Assembly (NCBI GenBank): GCA_963727245.1
Contig: CAVSFO010000013.1
Span: forward strand, 124,001 to 188,000
Direction of reading: 5' to 3'
DNA: 64,000 bases
DNA from: JBKQVT01 sp963727245
Lineage (GTDB): Bacteria > Planctomycetota > Planctomycetia > Pirellulales > Thermoguttaceae
Position numbers and translations under genes: made by a program. The notes below the pieces were generated by a model. That model worked only from the letters and a program-made list of their open reading frames with translations, searched no databases and was not told where the DNA came from. Shown here in pieces: positions 1 through 11,341 of the stretch. Numbering within the stretch: the first letter of the stretch is position 1; every line of letters begins with the position of its first letter.

Positions 1-47
1 CGGACGGAAATGGCTGCCCGCTCGCCCCAGCGTTCATTCTACCGTGT

Positions 48-76
48 GCCACGGCCACGCAAAGCGCGGCCGTGGC
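48..76. repeat. Short hairpin
   Basis: GCCACGGCC (48-56) and GGCCGTGGC (68-76) form a perfect 9-bp stem around an 11-nt loop. There is no T-run, so it is not an obvious terminator. No gene is supported in positions 1-130. Confidence 0.4.
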
Positions 77-130
77 GCGCGTCCATAAGTTGCCGTAATA
101 AGAGTAATTTTGGCTCACTACACGAGTGCC

Positions 131-219
131 TCTGCCAGCCAGTTCTTGCCGCTGGATGTGGCCCCCCCGTTACAAACGGGGGGCTTTTCTCGCCGGCAGA
201 AGCTTTCTGACGGTCGTAC
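131..219 (-). repeat. 3'-end repeat element, copy 1
   Basis: Read on the minus strand this is the same element of about 90 bp as at 32081-32170 and 57530-57621. It starts GTACGAC, contains GCCGGCGAGAAAAGCCCC, a C6/G7 hairpin (about 170-184), then CATCCAGCGGCAAGAAC. It lies just downstream of the gene ending at 263 and in the same orientation, as the other two copies do with their upstream genes. Confidence 0.75.
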
Positions 220-262
220 CAGCGTGCTGGCGTGAGAAATCCCCGGGCGCGACGGGGGACCA

Positions 263-1504
263 TCAGAGGAAATTCATCACCGCGTCGCACTCCTGATCGC
301 CGTCGCGGCTCTTGAAGTAGACGGTGACGTCGCCGTCGGAGCTGACTTTGATGGGCCGCCCGCCCCAGAGAAACGCCGACCGGGCGGCCGTGGTCCGCGC
401 CCCCAACTGGTTTCCCACGCTGGGATGCGAGCGGACCAGGGCCCCGACCGCCAAGAGGTGCTCGTCGTCGAAAACCACCGCGCCGTCGACGCAGGCCATC
501 TCGATGAGCCGCCGCTTCCGCTTCAGCGAGCCGGTCTTCTTGCCCACGGCAATGTCTTCGATGGAGCGGCCGATGAGGGCCTGGCCGCAGGCCAGCGGCG
601 GCAGCGCGGCCGGGTCCGCCTGTTCCTCGGAAAAAATAATGCTCTCCGGGTTGAGCACACGCTCGGCGATGCGGTGCTCGGGGTCGTAGATCAGCAGGGC
701 GCCCTGGCGGCGAAAACTCAGGTCGAACACCACCTCGAACAGGTTCGCGCCCACGTGAGGATTGCCCAGACAGTAGGAAAGGCCGTTGCGGAAGGTGCGG
801 ACATCGTAGACCTTCCATTTCCGTTTTCTTCTCGTGGCCAGCAGGCCCGCCTTGTTCATGATGATCAGGTCGCCCTGGGTTGTGAGGTGGGCGGAGATGT
901 CCGTGTCGTCCATGATGCTGTGGATGGGGTGCAGAAACTCCGGATAGAACTTGCCGCAGGCCGCCTGGTTCCCCTGCGGCCATTCGACTTCGCCATAGTG
1001 CATGAGGCGCAGATCGCCGTCCACGGCAAGGTAGGAGAAAGGCGAGGAGGCCAACTGGTCGAAGAATTTCTGCAAGCGTGCGGCGGAAATGTCCCCCACC
1101 CCGGCCCCGGCCCGGATGATCAGGTTCAGCGACACCGGCTGGTTCTCGTACGTCCGCCGCGCCACCGTCTCCAGGTACTTCACCAGCCGGGGCCAATCCG
1201 TGGTTGCCGAGTGCATTCGCAGCCAGTCGATCGCGCAGCTCTCCAAGAAAACGTCGATGAGACTGGGAAAATTGATGAAGTGTTCCAGCGGCAGTTCCTT
1301 GGTCCGGGCGGAGACCCTGGCCAGAAAGGCGCTGAGATTGGGAGTGAGTTTGCGGTGGTTGCAAAAGTAGCTGGTATGGTCCCCCACCGGCACGCCATAG
1401 CGCTCCGGGCCGCAGTCGGCATCATACCAATGGGGGACGAGCCGTATGATTTCACGGCCGATTTCCGCTTCGGTCACCGCGCGAAGCACGTCCTGGGGGG
1501 TCAT
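263..1504 (-). CDS. Diadenylate-cyclase (DisA_N)-like protein with degenerate motif
   Basis: 413 aa. The C-terminal ~150 residues resemble the DisA_N/DAC fold that makes c-di-AMP from two ATP: DGA at 340-342 matches the first catalytic motif, and GARTTAA at 368-374 sits where active enzymes carry G-[TA]-RHR-AA, so RHR reads R-T-T. A short strand segment (IKVSSDGDVTVYF) follows, as in DAC domains. Residues 1-260 are not recognised and could be a sensor domain of the kind found N-terminal to many DACs. No membrane segment is seen. It lies 56 bp downstream of the thymidylate-synthase-like gene, so the two are probably co-transcribed. The altered motif could mean lost activity, nucleotide sensing only, or another nucleotide. 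Homology is by eye from motif order. Confidence 0.6.
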   Translation of the reverse strand: MTPQDVLRAVTEAEIGREIIRLVPHWYDADCGPERYGVPVGDHTSYFCNHRKLTPNLSAFLARVSARTKELPLEHFINFPSLIDVFLESCAIDWLRMHSATTDWPRLVKYLETVARRTYENQPVSLNLIIRAGAGVGDISAARLQKFFDQLASSPFSYLAVDGDLRLMHYGEVEWPQGNQAACGKFYPEFLHPIHSIMDDTDISAHLTTQGDLIIMNKAGLLATRRKRKWKVYDVRTFRNGLSYCLGNPHVGANLFEVVFDLSFRRQGALLIYDPEHRIAERVLNPESIIFSEEQADPAALPPLACGQALIGRSIEDIAVGKKTGSLKRKRRLIEMACVDGAVVFDDEHLLAVGALVRSHPSVGNQLGARTTAARSAFLWGGRPIKVSSDGDVTVYFKSRDGDQECDAVMNFL

Positions 1505-1560
1505 AGGGCGGATGATACCGGAAACCCGCCCCCGGCCCAATAGCTTTTCCGCCGGGCCCG

Positions 1561-2421
1561 TCAGGCCTCCGGCGGCGGGCGCCGGCCCATGTTGCGGGCC
1601 TTTTCCAGGATCGCCGGCCGGGCCTCCTCCATCAACTCGCGAAGATCGCCCTCGTAGCGCAAGGTCCGCTCCGCGAAGCTGCGGCGCTCGATCGCTCCCA
1701 GGAACCGCCCGCGAAACTCGACCAGGTTCGAGCCGTAGATGTGGAAGCTGTCGGCCATGTGGCAATAGCGGCCCAACTGGACCGGCATTCCGGAAAGCTC
1801 GCCGATGCGGGCGGCGATTTTCGCCTGCAACTGCACCAGGGCGAACATGTTCATGAAGGCCGCCCGATAGGCGTCGTTGGACCGGAAGCGGACGTTCATG
1901 CTCAGCCGCCGCGCGGCGTCCTGTGGAATGATCCGGCACCAGATGCTTTGCAGGCAGGCCGGATCGTAGCAGCCGCTGTCCTCCCAAACTTTCCAGGTGA
2001 CGGCCTGGGCGCGGCGGGTGTAGGGAGTCTCGGCCAGTTGCCGGCAAAGCTGCTCGATCTGGTCGATGGGCGAGAGCGTCGGGGCCTCGTAGGCGAACAG
2101 CCGCTGGTGATAGGTATATTCCCAGCGGGTGTCGCCCGGGTCGCGGGCGTCCCGGACGCAATGGTCCTTGATCCCCTCGCAGACCTCCATGACATATTCC
2201 TGGAGTTCCTCGGGGCCGCCGGGAAAATCGCGATGGATCATCGGCTCGGCCAGCGGTTGGTGGACCGTGATGATCATCGTGGCATCCTTGCTGGGCGGGT
2301 TACCCGCCTTGTCGTATTGGGTCTGGATGTCGCAGCCGGCCGCGAACAGTTGCAGCAGGGCGTTCTCCCATGCGCGGGCGATGCAATCTCCTTCGGCAGT
2401 CAACACGGGGATTCCATTCAT
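1561..2421 (-). CDS. Thymidylate synthase superfamily protein
   Basis: 286 aa, near the ~264 aa of ThyA. ThyA landmarks can be followed in order: R-x-x-P-Y-T-R-R (132-137), a candidate catalytic Cys in DPACLQ at C156 (ThyA PCH), RSND at 180-183 (ThyA RS-x-D), AAFMN with N191 where ThyA has the Asn that selects dUMP over dCMP, and HIY at 227-229. The family methylates or hydroxymethylates pyrimidine nucleotides. Sequence outside these motifs is far from canonical ThyA, so substrate is open. The start at 2421 follows a good ribosome-binding site (AGAGGAAAG); longer upstream reading frame is not needed. It probably forms an operon with the DAC-like gene downstream. Confidence 0.7.
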   Translation of the reverse strand: MNGIPVLTAEGDCIARAWENALLQLFAAGCDIQTQYDKAGNPPSKDATMIITVHQPLAEPMIHRDFPGGPEELQEYVMEVCEGIKDHCVRDARDPGDTRWEYTYHQRLFAYEAPTLSPIDQIEQLCRQLAETPYTRRAQAVTWKVWEDSGCYDPACLQSIWCRIIPQDAARRLSMNVRFRSNDAYRAAFMNMFALVQLQAKIAARIGELSGMPVQLGRYCHMADSFHIYGSNLVEFRGRFLGAIERRSFAERTLRYEGDLRELMEEARPAILEKARNMGRRPPPEA

Positions 2422-2461
2422 GCAGCTTTCCTCTTCTGGTCGAGCGAGGGGTCGGCGAAGT

Positions 2462-2486
2462 GTCAGGCACGGAGTGCCTGACCTAC
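2462..2486. repeat. GTCAGGCAC palindromic repeat, copy 1
   Basis: GTCAGGCACGGAGTGCCTGA followed by CCTAC, a short near-palindrome that recurs at 8299-8323 and in variant forms near 43989 and 44129-44154, always between genes. The rest of 2422-2845 shows nothing I can assign. Confidence 0.7.
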
Positions 2487-2845
2487 TTCTGGCTTTGTTG
2501 GTGCGGAGCCCCATTGTTGCCGCGCGGCGGCCAGGCGACAAGGCCCCGCCGCTTGATTTCTTCTCTTGTTTTCTTCTGTTGACTTTTCTGACCTCCCCTT
2601 TAGAATCACAGTAGAGACGGGACTTGAAGAGCCTTATCCGAAGTGCGAGTTGGTTGGATACTCGGGCGCGTCCCGGTGAAGGCCAGCGGTCGCGCGGTGG
2701 TTGGCGACAGGAAGATTCCTGTCCAGTAGTTTCCCGCACCCATTTTGTGCCCATGCTGCGCAAGCATGGGAGCGGACTATGTTTCTCTTACTGGACACGT
2801 CCGGTGGCAATCGGGCAGGCGGGAAGATATCGACTGGAGGAAGAT

Positions 2846-3398
2846 ATGAACTCGCTTCAAGGCCATTCTCCTGGTAGCAGTCCCCCATCAGCTTGACCCG
2901 AACTTCGTGGAAACCGTCATTCTGGTCGTCGCCCACACCAACCGCGGGGCCATGGGCGTGATCCTCAACCGCCCCAAACCGCAGCGCCGCCAGCCTCTCT
3001 GGCAGCGGCGCAAGCGGCGGCCACCGCCCCGAAAGCCTGTCCTCTATTTTGGCGGGCCGGTGACCGGGCCCCTCATGGCCATTCACACCGACCCGTCGCA
3101 TAGCGAAATGAGGCTCATGCCGGGCGTGTTCTTCTCAGGAAAAAAGGAAAACGTCCTGGCCGCCCTGCGAAAGAAGAAGCAGCTTTGCAAACTCTTCCTC
3201 GGTTACGTGGGATGGGGACCCCGACAACTCGAATACGAAGTCCAGATCGGCGTCTGGCGCGTCGTCCCCGGCACGATCGGCGAGGTATTTTCCCGCAGCA
3301 ACGACTTGTGGCACGAGCTTCACACCCAGGCCAGCAGGATACAGTTCCAGACGATGTTCCACATCGACTACGTCCCTGTTGACCCCACGCTGAATTGA
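2846..3398 (+). CDS. YqgE/AlgH family protein (UPF0301), frameshifted
   Basis: A small cytoplasmic family of unknown biochemical role. Family signatures are visible: LDPNF-x-ETVILVVAHTNRGAMGVILNRP, a GGPV segment, and GYVGWGPRQLE near the C-terminus. The family N-terminus starts at ATG 2846 behind a strong GGAGG site, but the frame breaks near 2868: removing one base from CATTCTCC restores the expected H-F-L-V-A. As sequenced, only the part from GTG 2907 (163 aa) is open. The segment around residues 30-50 is unusually rich in Arg/Lys/Pro compared with the family. Family assignment is firm; whether the break is real is doubtful. Confidence 0.8.
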
Positions 3399-3432
3399 CC
3401 GCAGCGCTGCTGTTGCGGAAACTCGGAAATTC

Positions 3433-3525
3433 GTAGGGTGGGTCGAGCGCAGCGAGCCCCACCATAATCTGCTGATGGTGGGGCTCGCGACCATGCGGCG
3501 CATGGTGCCCCTCGACCCACCCTAC
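3433..3525. repeat. GTAGGGTGGG long palindrome, copy 1
   Basis: Long inverted repeat with arms beginning GTAGGGTGGGTCGAGCGCAG and ending with the complementary CGACCCACCCTAC; the second arm carries an internal CGACCATGCGGCGCATGG variant. Six further copies lie at 6673, 11342, 12791, 21420, 44014 and (diverged) 40875. It sits between two convergent genes. Confidence 0.85.
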
Positions 3526-3542
3526 TCGCTACTTGCTACTCG

Positions 3543-5592
3543 CTAGTTGTTTACCATCCGCGGCGTGATGGGGAACATCGAAATGCGGAATTTCGTACAT
3601 CCGTAGGGCACCAGCCGGATCGTCTCGGAGGCCGTGCCCATGACCGGCCCGGCGGGCAAGGGCTGGGCGTCACTGGGCTTCCAATCGATCGACCGGGCCG
3701 GCGCGGTCAAGACCAGCGGGGCGTCCAAGGGCCAGTCCCAATGGGCCGGCATCGGATGGCGCTCGACCTTGATGGTCTCGGCGGCATTCCAGCCTTCAGT
3801 GTCCAGCGCGTATTGCCACTTGGCATTCTTCGCGGGCGTGTCGGGATTGACGTCAGGGATCGGCAGTGCGAACAACAGCGGCCCGTAAACTATGCTCGCG
3901 TAGGGCAAGCGGCGAAGCTGGAAGACCGCATCCGGCTCGGGCCGGTAATACTGGCGATTGGCCGCCGGGAACTCGGTTTCATAGCCGCGCTCCACCCGCG
4001 GCGCCATCGGCAACCGCAACTCAACCACGTCGCCCTTGGACCATTGGCGGGCAATCTTCACGAAGCCCTTGAGGGAGGTCGTCGCCGGCGCCTTTTGGCC
4101 ATTGACCGCGATTTGCGGCTGATCGCACCAGGCGGGAACCCGGAGGTAGAGGGGAAATTCCACGTCCTGCTCCGGGTCGACGGCGATACGGATCGTCTCG
4201 CCGAAGGGATAGTCGGTCGTGGTGGTCAACCGGGTCGGCACCCGCGGTCCCGCCAAGGCGGAGACGGTCGAGGGGCCGTAGAGCGTGGCCGCCAACCCGT
4301 TGTCGCCGGTGCCCATCCACATGTGCATGATGTAATAGGGGAGGATGCGGTTGCACGCCCCCACGCAGCAGAGGACGTTGGGGAAACCCAACTTGCTGAA
4401 CCGCAGCCAGTCGGCGCCGCCGTTGAGAAATTGCGGCAGCGTCTGGCCCTCGATGCGGTTGGGCGACTGGTAATAGCACATGGTCTTGAAGTCGCGGGCG
4501 ATGGGGGCGGCCGCGGCATTGAAGAAGGCCCGCTCCATGCGGTCCCCCCAATCGCCGTCGCCCTGGATGCGGTAGAGCCACGAGGTCAACAGCAGGTAGG
4601 CCGTCACGTCGCAGGTTTCCGTCTTGCGGAAGGCCCCGATGCCGCAAACGTTTTCCTGGCCCGAGGGGACGCCGTAGGGGAGCATGTTGTTCGTCTCCAG
4701 CCACCGGAAGGCGTTCAACGTGGCCATAAGCTGCGAGCGATTGCCCGACCAGGGATAGACCAAGGCCGGCAAGCGGATGTTTTCGCAGAGGATGACCGTG
4801 TGGCCGGGGGAAACGCGGCCCTGGCGCCAGAGGCGGAGGACGTTGGCCACCTCGGGCTGGGCGATGGCCTTCAGCGCCTGGTCGAGGATTCGCCGGTCGC
4901 CGCTGTAGGAATAGGTCTCCAGCATGGCGTCCAGGTTGCAGACGCCCCTGACGTCGTTGAAGTCGATCTCCCCCATCTTCGCCGGATAGTCGGCGTAGAC
5001 CTTGACCAGGGCGTCGAGCACCGGCTTATCGCCGGTGCCGTTGTAGAGCGCCACCAGGGCGCGGCCCATCTGGGAATGGGCCCAACTGTTGAAGCCCCCG
5101 GGCTTGTAGCCTTTCTTCCAATAGATGAACGAGGTGCCGAAGGGGGCCTTGTTCACGCCGTCGACGATGGGGTCGAGCCGGTGCGCGGATCTTCTCGATC
5201 AGGGCCTCGTCGTGCAGGACAAAGCCCAGCCGCAAGGCGCCGTCGAGCCAATACGAGCACTGTTCCAGCGGCCAGCCGGTGCCGTCGGGGCCCAGGCCGT
5301 TGCCGCTGACCCCCGGGCCCTTCCAGGCGTCGTGATAGACGGAGTGGTATTCGTCGAGGTGCCCGGTGATGCCCTCGCGGGCCGCCACGGCCCAATCGCG
5401 GAGCCAGCCCGCCGGCTCGACGCTCCCCAACGGAAGCGGCAGGAAGGCCGGCTTGACCTGCGGTTGGCAGGGGCGTGCGTAATTGGCCGGCGGTTCCGTT
5501 GCGGGCGGCGCAAGGTCGGCCGCGCTGCTGGGCGTCGCAATCCAGAATACCAGGCCCAACAGCGTGCAGAGATGGGTCACTCGACGGATCAT
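3543..5592 (-). CDS. Secreted GH127-like beta-L-arabinofuranosidase, frameshifted
   Basis: About 680 aa. The start at 5592 has an AAGGAG site and is followed by a signal peptide (MIRRVTHLCTLLGLVFWIA, cleavage near SSAA), so the enzyme is exported. The fold matches glycoside hydrolase family 127 (DUF1680), which removes L-arabinofuranosyl residues from plant-type glycans using a Zn-bound cysteine thiolate. The ligand pattern is present: Glu and Cys in FRKTETCDVTAYL and the Cys pair in NVLCCVGACNR. The frame breaks near 5175, within EKI-R-A-H-R-L-D-P-I, and one base gained or two lost explains it. Specificity within GH127 cannot be read from sequence. Confidence 0.8.
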
Positions 5593-5716
5593 CGCTTGTC
5601 TCCTTCAAAAGGCGGGAAATCCAGGTGGGATGCCAGGCGGGCAGCGAACATTTGGATTGTACATTGGGCCCAAGCGGGCCGCAAGTCATTGGCACGTTTT
5701 TTCACAGGGCCCCAGA

Positions 5717-5840
5717 GCCGGTATGGGGACTGGTCCATTTTTCGGCCAAGCGGCGTTGCGCCGGCCAACGAGTCGTTGGCCGAAAACATGGGCCTGTCCC
5801 CTTTGGCGGCGCGAGGGGGACAGTCCCATTTGGGCCCCTG
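5717..5840. repeat. GGGGACAGTCCC-type repeat region
   Basis: Degenerate copies of the inverted element GGGACTG/CAGTCCC (for example GGGGGACAGTCCCATTT near 5815). Related copies lie at 25397, 28012-28089 and 50368-50435. No gene is supported in 5593-5941. Confidence 0.6.
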
Positions 5841-5941
5841 GGGCGATCACGGTTACGCGCGATATCGACAAAATCAGAAATGGTGTATACTGAGCGCGAG
5901 TTCGGCAGGCATCCCGCACCGTTTCCGCAAAGGAGAAACCG

Positions 5942-6659
5942 ATGAGCGGATACGAAGATCCCTCCGGCCCGCAGTTTCGCGCCGACCGCCCGACCGAGCA
6001 GAGGGCGGTCCGCACCACGATCGTCGGCGGGCGGCCGCCGGGCAGCGGCCAGCCGATCGGCGACATTCCCCGCGGCATCGAAATCCTTTTGAAGAAGGCC
6101 GCGGTCGATCCGGCGTTCCAGGAGTTGTTGCTCCGCCAGCGCGGGGGCGGCGGAGTCCATCGGCCTGGTCCTGGAGCCAGCCGAGGCGATGATGCTGGCC
6201 GCCGCCCCGGCCGAGCAGCTTGCCACGGTTATCGCCCGCACTACCGTGCCCCTGGAACATCGCCGGGTGTTCCTCGGCCATGCCGCGGCCGCCATGCTGG
6301 CGACGCTCGCCCTGATGACGACCAGTTGCGGGCCGCCGCCGGTCGGAGGCAGCCGGCCGCCCGAGCTGCCAAAGCCGCCGGCGCCGCCCAGTGGCCCCAC
6401 GCCGGGCGACCAGCCGGCAACGCCCAAGGGCGCCCAGGATGGGCCTGTGCCAGCGCCACCTGAGCCGCCGCATCGGCCGCTGCTGCTTGGAGGCAGCCGG
6501 CCTTCGACCCTGGATATCAAGCCACCTGCACCTGTCCAGCCCGCAACGCCGGATAGCACCCCGGACCAGCCTGTTCTGCCCGACGTCCCGCCGACTCCCA
6601 GTCGGGTCGTGGGCGGCAGTCGCCCGGATCGCCCGGACTTGAAACCGCCCGCCGAATGA
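5942..6659 (+). CDS. Candidate radical-SAM-modified peptide precursor (RiPP-like), frameshifted
   Basis: About 238 aa after repair of one break near 6145, where a G5 run read as G4 restores QRGAAESIGLVLEPAEAMML. AAGGAG precedes ATG 5942. Parts: TTIVGGRPPG near the N-terminus; an amphipathic helical stretch (IPRGIEILLKKAAVDPAFQE onward) that looks like a leader peptide; a RRVFLG motif followed by a hydrophobic alanine-rich segment ending TTSC; then a Pro-rich tail with three GGSRP motifs, two followed by D-[IL]-K-P-P. A B12-type radical SAM gene follows 155 bp downstream, the reason for the precursor reading. Alternative: an unusual Tat-exported lipoprotein. Leader and core assignments are inference. 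Confidence 0.55.
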
Positions 6660-6672
6660 AACCGCCGAGTTT

Positions 6673-6768
6673 GTAGGGTGGGTCGAGCGCAGCGAGCCCC
6701 ACCACGATCCGCTGATGGTGGGGCTCGCCGACCAACGCTTCGCGTCGGTGCCCGTCGACCCACCCTAC
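6673..6768. repeat. GTAGGGTGGG long palindrome, copy 2
   Basis: Same family as at 3433, including the variant second arm with GACCAACGCTTCGCGTCGG. It lies between the precursor-like gene and the radical SAM gene, and is followed at 6774 by the recurring motif TTCCGCAACAGAAAC. Confidence 0.85.
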
Positions 6769-6813
6769 AGATGGTTCCGCAACAGAAACAGCTAACGCCG
6801 TCAGGAGCGCCGC

Positions 6814-8290
6814 GTGTCCGCCGACATCACCCTGGTCAATCTGAACATGCTCTTTATGCGCTACGGCGAGGAGGTGGAGCGCGAGCTGCACGTCCCGCTG
6901 GGGCCGCTCTACCTGACCCGGGCCCTGGAAGACGCCGGCTTCCAGGTCGACTTCCGCGATTACCAATGCGTCGGCTCCGACGAGCCCTTCGACATGGACG
7001 TCTTTCTCGACTTCTTGGCCGATCCTGCCCCCGTGATCGGGCTGTCGTGCATGGCCAACCTGCTGCCGTTCACGATGCTGGCCATGCGGGCCCTCCGCGA
7101 GCGCTATCCCGACCGGACGCTCGTGCTGGGCGGCGTCGGCACCAAGGCCGTCGAGGAGAAGGTCCTCCGCCGCGCGCCGTGGATCGACGTGATCTGCCGC
7201 GGCGAGGCGGAACGCACCGGCCCGGAGCTGCTGGCCACTTTGCGACGCGGCGGCGACCTGGCCGGCGTCCGCGGCATCTCGTTCTGCGCCGGCGGCCGCA
7301 TCGTCCACACGCCCGACCGCGAGCGGATCACCGACCTGGACTCGATCCCGTTGCCGGCGTTCGAGCGGGTGGACCTGAAGCGTTACGCCGGTTACGGCAT
7401 GATGACCAGCCGGGGCTGCCCCTATCCCTGCACCTTCTGCTCGGTGGCCCCCGTGTGGAACCTGGAAAGCTACAGCCGCAGCGCCAAGAACATCGTCGCT
7501 GAAATGGAATTCCTGCACCGCGCGGCGGGCGTCGACTTGTTCCTCTTCCAGGACGAGTTCTTCGTCTCCGGGAAACCGCAGGTGATGCAGTTCTGCGACG
7601 AACTCGACCGCCGCGGGCTGAAGGTGCAATGGAAGGCCTTCGGACGGGTGAACCTCGTCGACGAGGAGATGATGCGGGCGATGGCGGCCGGCGGCTGCGT
7701 CGAGCTGCGCTTCGGCATCGAGTCGGGCTCCGACCGCGTGCTTAGCGAGATCAAGAAAGGCTTTACCGCCGCCCAGTCGCTGGAGGTGGTCCCCAAGGCG
7801 ATCCAGTTCTTCCCGCGGGTCGACGCTTTCTTCGTCTGGGGATTCCCCTTCGAGAGCATGGACGATTTCCGGCAGTCGCTCTTCCAGATGGTGTCGTTCC
7901 GCATGTTGGGCGCGCGGATCCTGCCCAGCCTGCTGTCGCTGCTGCCGCAGACCGAGATTTACCGCCAGTGGAGCCGCCAAGGCGACGCTGGAGTTCTGTC
8001 CCTATCTCTTGCCGGAGTTCGTCTTCACCGGCCACGAGGTCTGCCGCGGCGGGCGCATCGAGCTGCCCGAGAAGTATCGGGACTACTTCGACCTGATCTT
8101 GGAAAATCCTGACCTGTTTCCCGGTTTCTTTCACATCGACCTGGCGGGCAACGTGCTGCCGAAGCTGGAGTTGCTCTGCCAGTTCGGCTTCTATCCGCTG
8201 CCGGAGCCGAGCGCGGCCACGGCGGAGAGTTGCGGGGCCCATTCGCCGCGGATCGAGCCGCAGGAGTTGGCCACGCGGACCGCGCGGTAA
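6814..8290 (+). CDS. B12-binding radical SAM enzyme, frameshifted
   Basis: About 491 aa after repair. Residues ~1-160 form a cobalamin-binding-like Rossmann region (GLSCMANLLPF, VLGGVGTKAVEE); the radical SAM core carries C202, C206 and C209 in SRGCPYPCTFCS, the three ligands of the 4Fe-4S cluster. Members of this class methylate or rearrange unactivated carbons in peptides, lipids or tetrapyrroles. The GTG start at 6814 has CAGGAG seven bases upstream. The frame breaks near 7980 (one extra C restores SAKATLEFCPYLLPEF). Pairing with the GGSRP protein upstream suggests a peptide substrate; that is inference, since such enzymes also occur in lipid pathways. Confidence 0.85.
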
Positions 8291-8298
8291 GCAGAGCT

Positions 8299-8323
8299 GT
8301 CAGGCACGGAGTGCCTGACCTAC
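8299..8323. repeat. GTCAGGCAC palindromic repeat, copy 2
   Basis: Identical to the copy at 2462-2486 and placed a few bases after the stop codon of the radical SAM gene. Confidence 0.7.
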
Positions 8324-8342
8324 GTTTACGCCGCTTTCACGT

Positions 8343-8451
8343 CCCAAGCCCACCGGGCACCCGCACAGCGGGTCGCGTCCGGTGGGAACGGATTATCAAC
8401 GGACGTCGCCTGCCGCTTCAGGTCCCACCGGACGCCGCCGGTGGGCTTGGG
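8343..8451. repeat. Nested inverted repeat
   Basis: CCCAAGCCCACCGG (8343-8356) pairs with CCGGTGGGCTTGGG (8438-8451), with an inner pair TCCGGTGGGA/TCCCACCGGA. Between the convergent radical SAM and glmS genes. The GTGGGCTTGGGGAG portion reappears in the tandem repeats at 23610-23780. Confidence 0.65.
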
Positions 8452-8517
8452 GGGCGGGAGTGATACCCAATAAGCAAGGGCGACGTGCAAACACGCACGC
8501 ATCGCGCGCGGACGCCG

Positions 8518-10387
<1,870 letters not shown>

Positions 10388-10420
10388 CGATGTCCCTCCT
10401 TCCGCCTGTAACCAACACCA

Positions 10421-10490
10421 GCCCGAAGCGCAAGCGAGGGAGAAACGACGGCGGACGGTGGCGTGGCAAACCCTCGCTTGCGCTTCGGGC
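10421..10490. repeat. Perfect 20-bp inverted repeat
   Basis: GCCCGAAGCGCAAGCGAGGG (10421-10440) is repeated as its exact reverse complement at 10471-10490 with a 30-nt spacer. It lies between the divergent glmS and phoU genes, about 35 bp upstream of glmS. Confidence 0.8.
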
Positions 10491-10657
10491 TAGTGTCACC
10501 ACGGGGCCCATGAACGCTTGCCTCCGATTTCACCAATATAGTGGACCCCGGCCCGGGCGTCCAGGTCAGGCGGACCGCCGCCCGCCATCGCTCTTGACAG
10601 GGCCGCCAAGATGACCTACTGTAAGGCCGGACTCCTTGCACTCCCCGGGAACCAACC

Positions 10658-11316
10658 ATGTCGGCCCACCTGCAACGAGAAATCGACAAACTCAAGAAGC
10701 ACGTCCTCTCGCTCTGCGCCTGGTCGAGGACCAGGTGGAGATGGCCCTGCGGGCGGTTTTGGAGCGCGACGAGGCCCTGGCCCGCGAAGTCGAGCAGCGC
10801 GACCTGGACATCGATCATCGCGAGATCGAGGTGGAAGAGGAGTGCATGAAGGCCCTGGCCCTCCATCAGCCGGTGGCCGTCGATCTGCGGCTTATCATCG
10901 CCACCATGAAGATCAACAACGATCTGGAGCGGATCGGCGACATGGCGGTCAACATCGCCCGCAAGGCCCGGGCCCTGATCGGCGAACCCCGGGTCGAGTT
11001 GTCCTTCGACCTGGGGGCGATGTGGGCCAAGACGCAGGCCATGCTCCGCGACAGCATCGACTCGCTGGTCAACATGGATGCCCAGCAAGCCACCGACGTT
11101 TGCCGCCGCGACGACGAGGTCGATCGGATGAAATATGAGATCCGCATCGAGATCGAGGGCCTGATCACCCAGCATCCCGACCTGGTGCGGGCGTACCTCC
11201 GCCTGCTGGCGGTCTCCCGCAACCTGGAGCGCATCGCCGACCTGGCCACCAACATCGCCGAAGACGTGGTCTACCTGGTGGACGGCCGCATCATTCGACA
11301 CGGCAACAAGCAGTAG
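10658..11316 (+). CDS. phoU: Phosphate transport regulator PhoU, frameshifted
   Basis: PhoU restrains Pst phosphate uptake and PhoR signalling. About 219 aa, two three-helix PhoU repeats: E-x-x-x-D-x-x-D-HREIEVEEEC with NNDLERIGDMAVNIA in the first, and RRDDEVDRMKYE with SRNLERIADLATNIAEDVVYLVDG in the second; both metal-binding signatures are intact. It starts at ATG 10658 (MSAHLQREIDKLKKHVLSL). The frame breaks at ~10722, where one C lost from GCCCTGG turns ALVEDQVEM out of frame. No pst genes lie beside it in this window. Confidence 0.92.
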
Positions 11317-11341
11317 CGGCACGGGCGCTGCCGGCTGGGCA

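Noticed and set aside
5942..6188. Two separate small proteins in place of one precursor-like protein
   Set aside because: Removing one G from the G5 run near 6145 joins them into a continuous, sensible helix; the second frame has no ribosome-binding site of its own.
10388..10657. glmS ribozyme upstream of glmS
   Set aside because: I looked for the conserved core and pseudoknots on the minus strand; only a dispersed 20-bp inverted repeat and a ribosome-binding site are present, with little room for the ribozyme.
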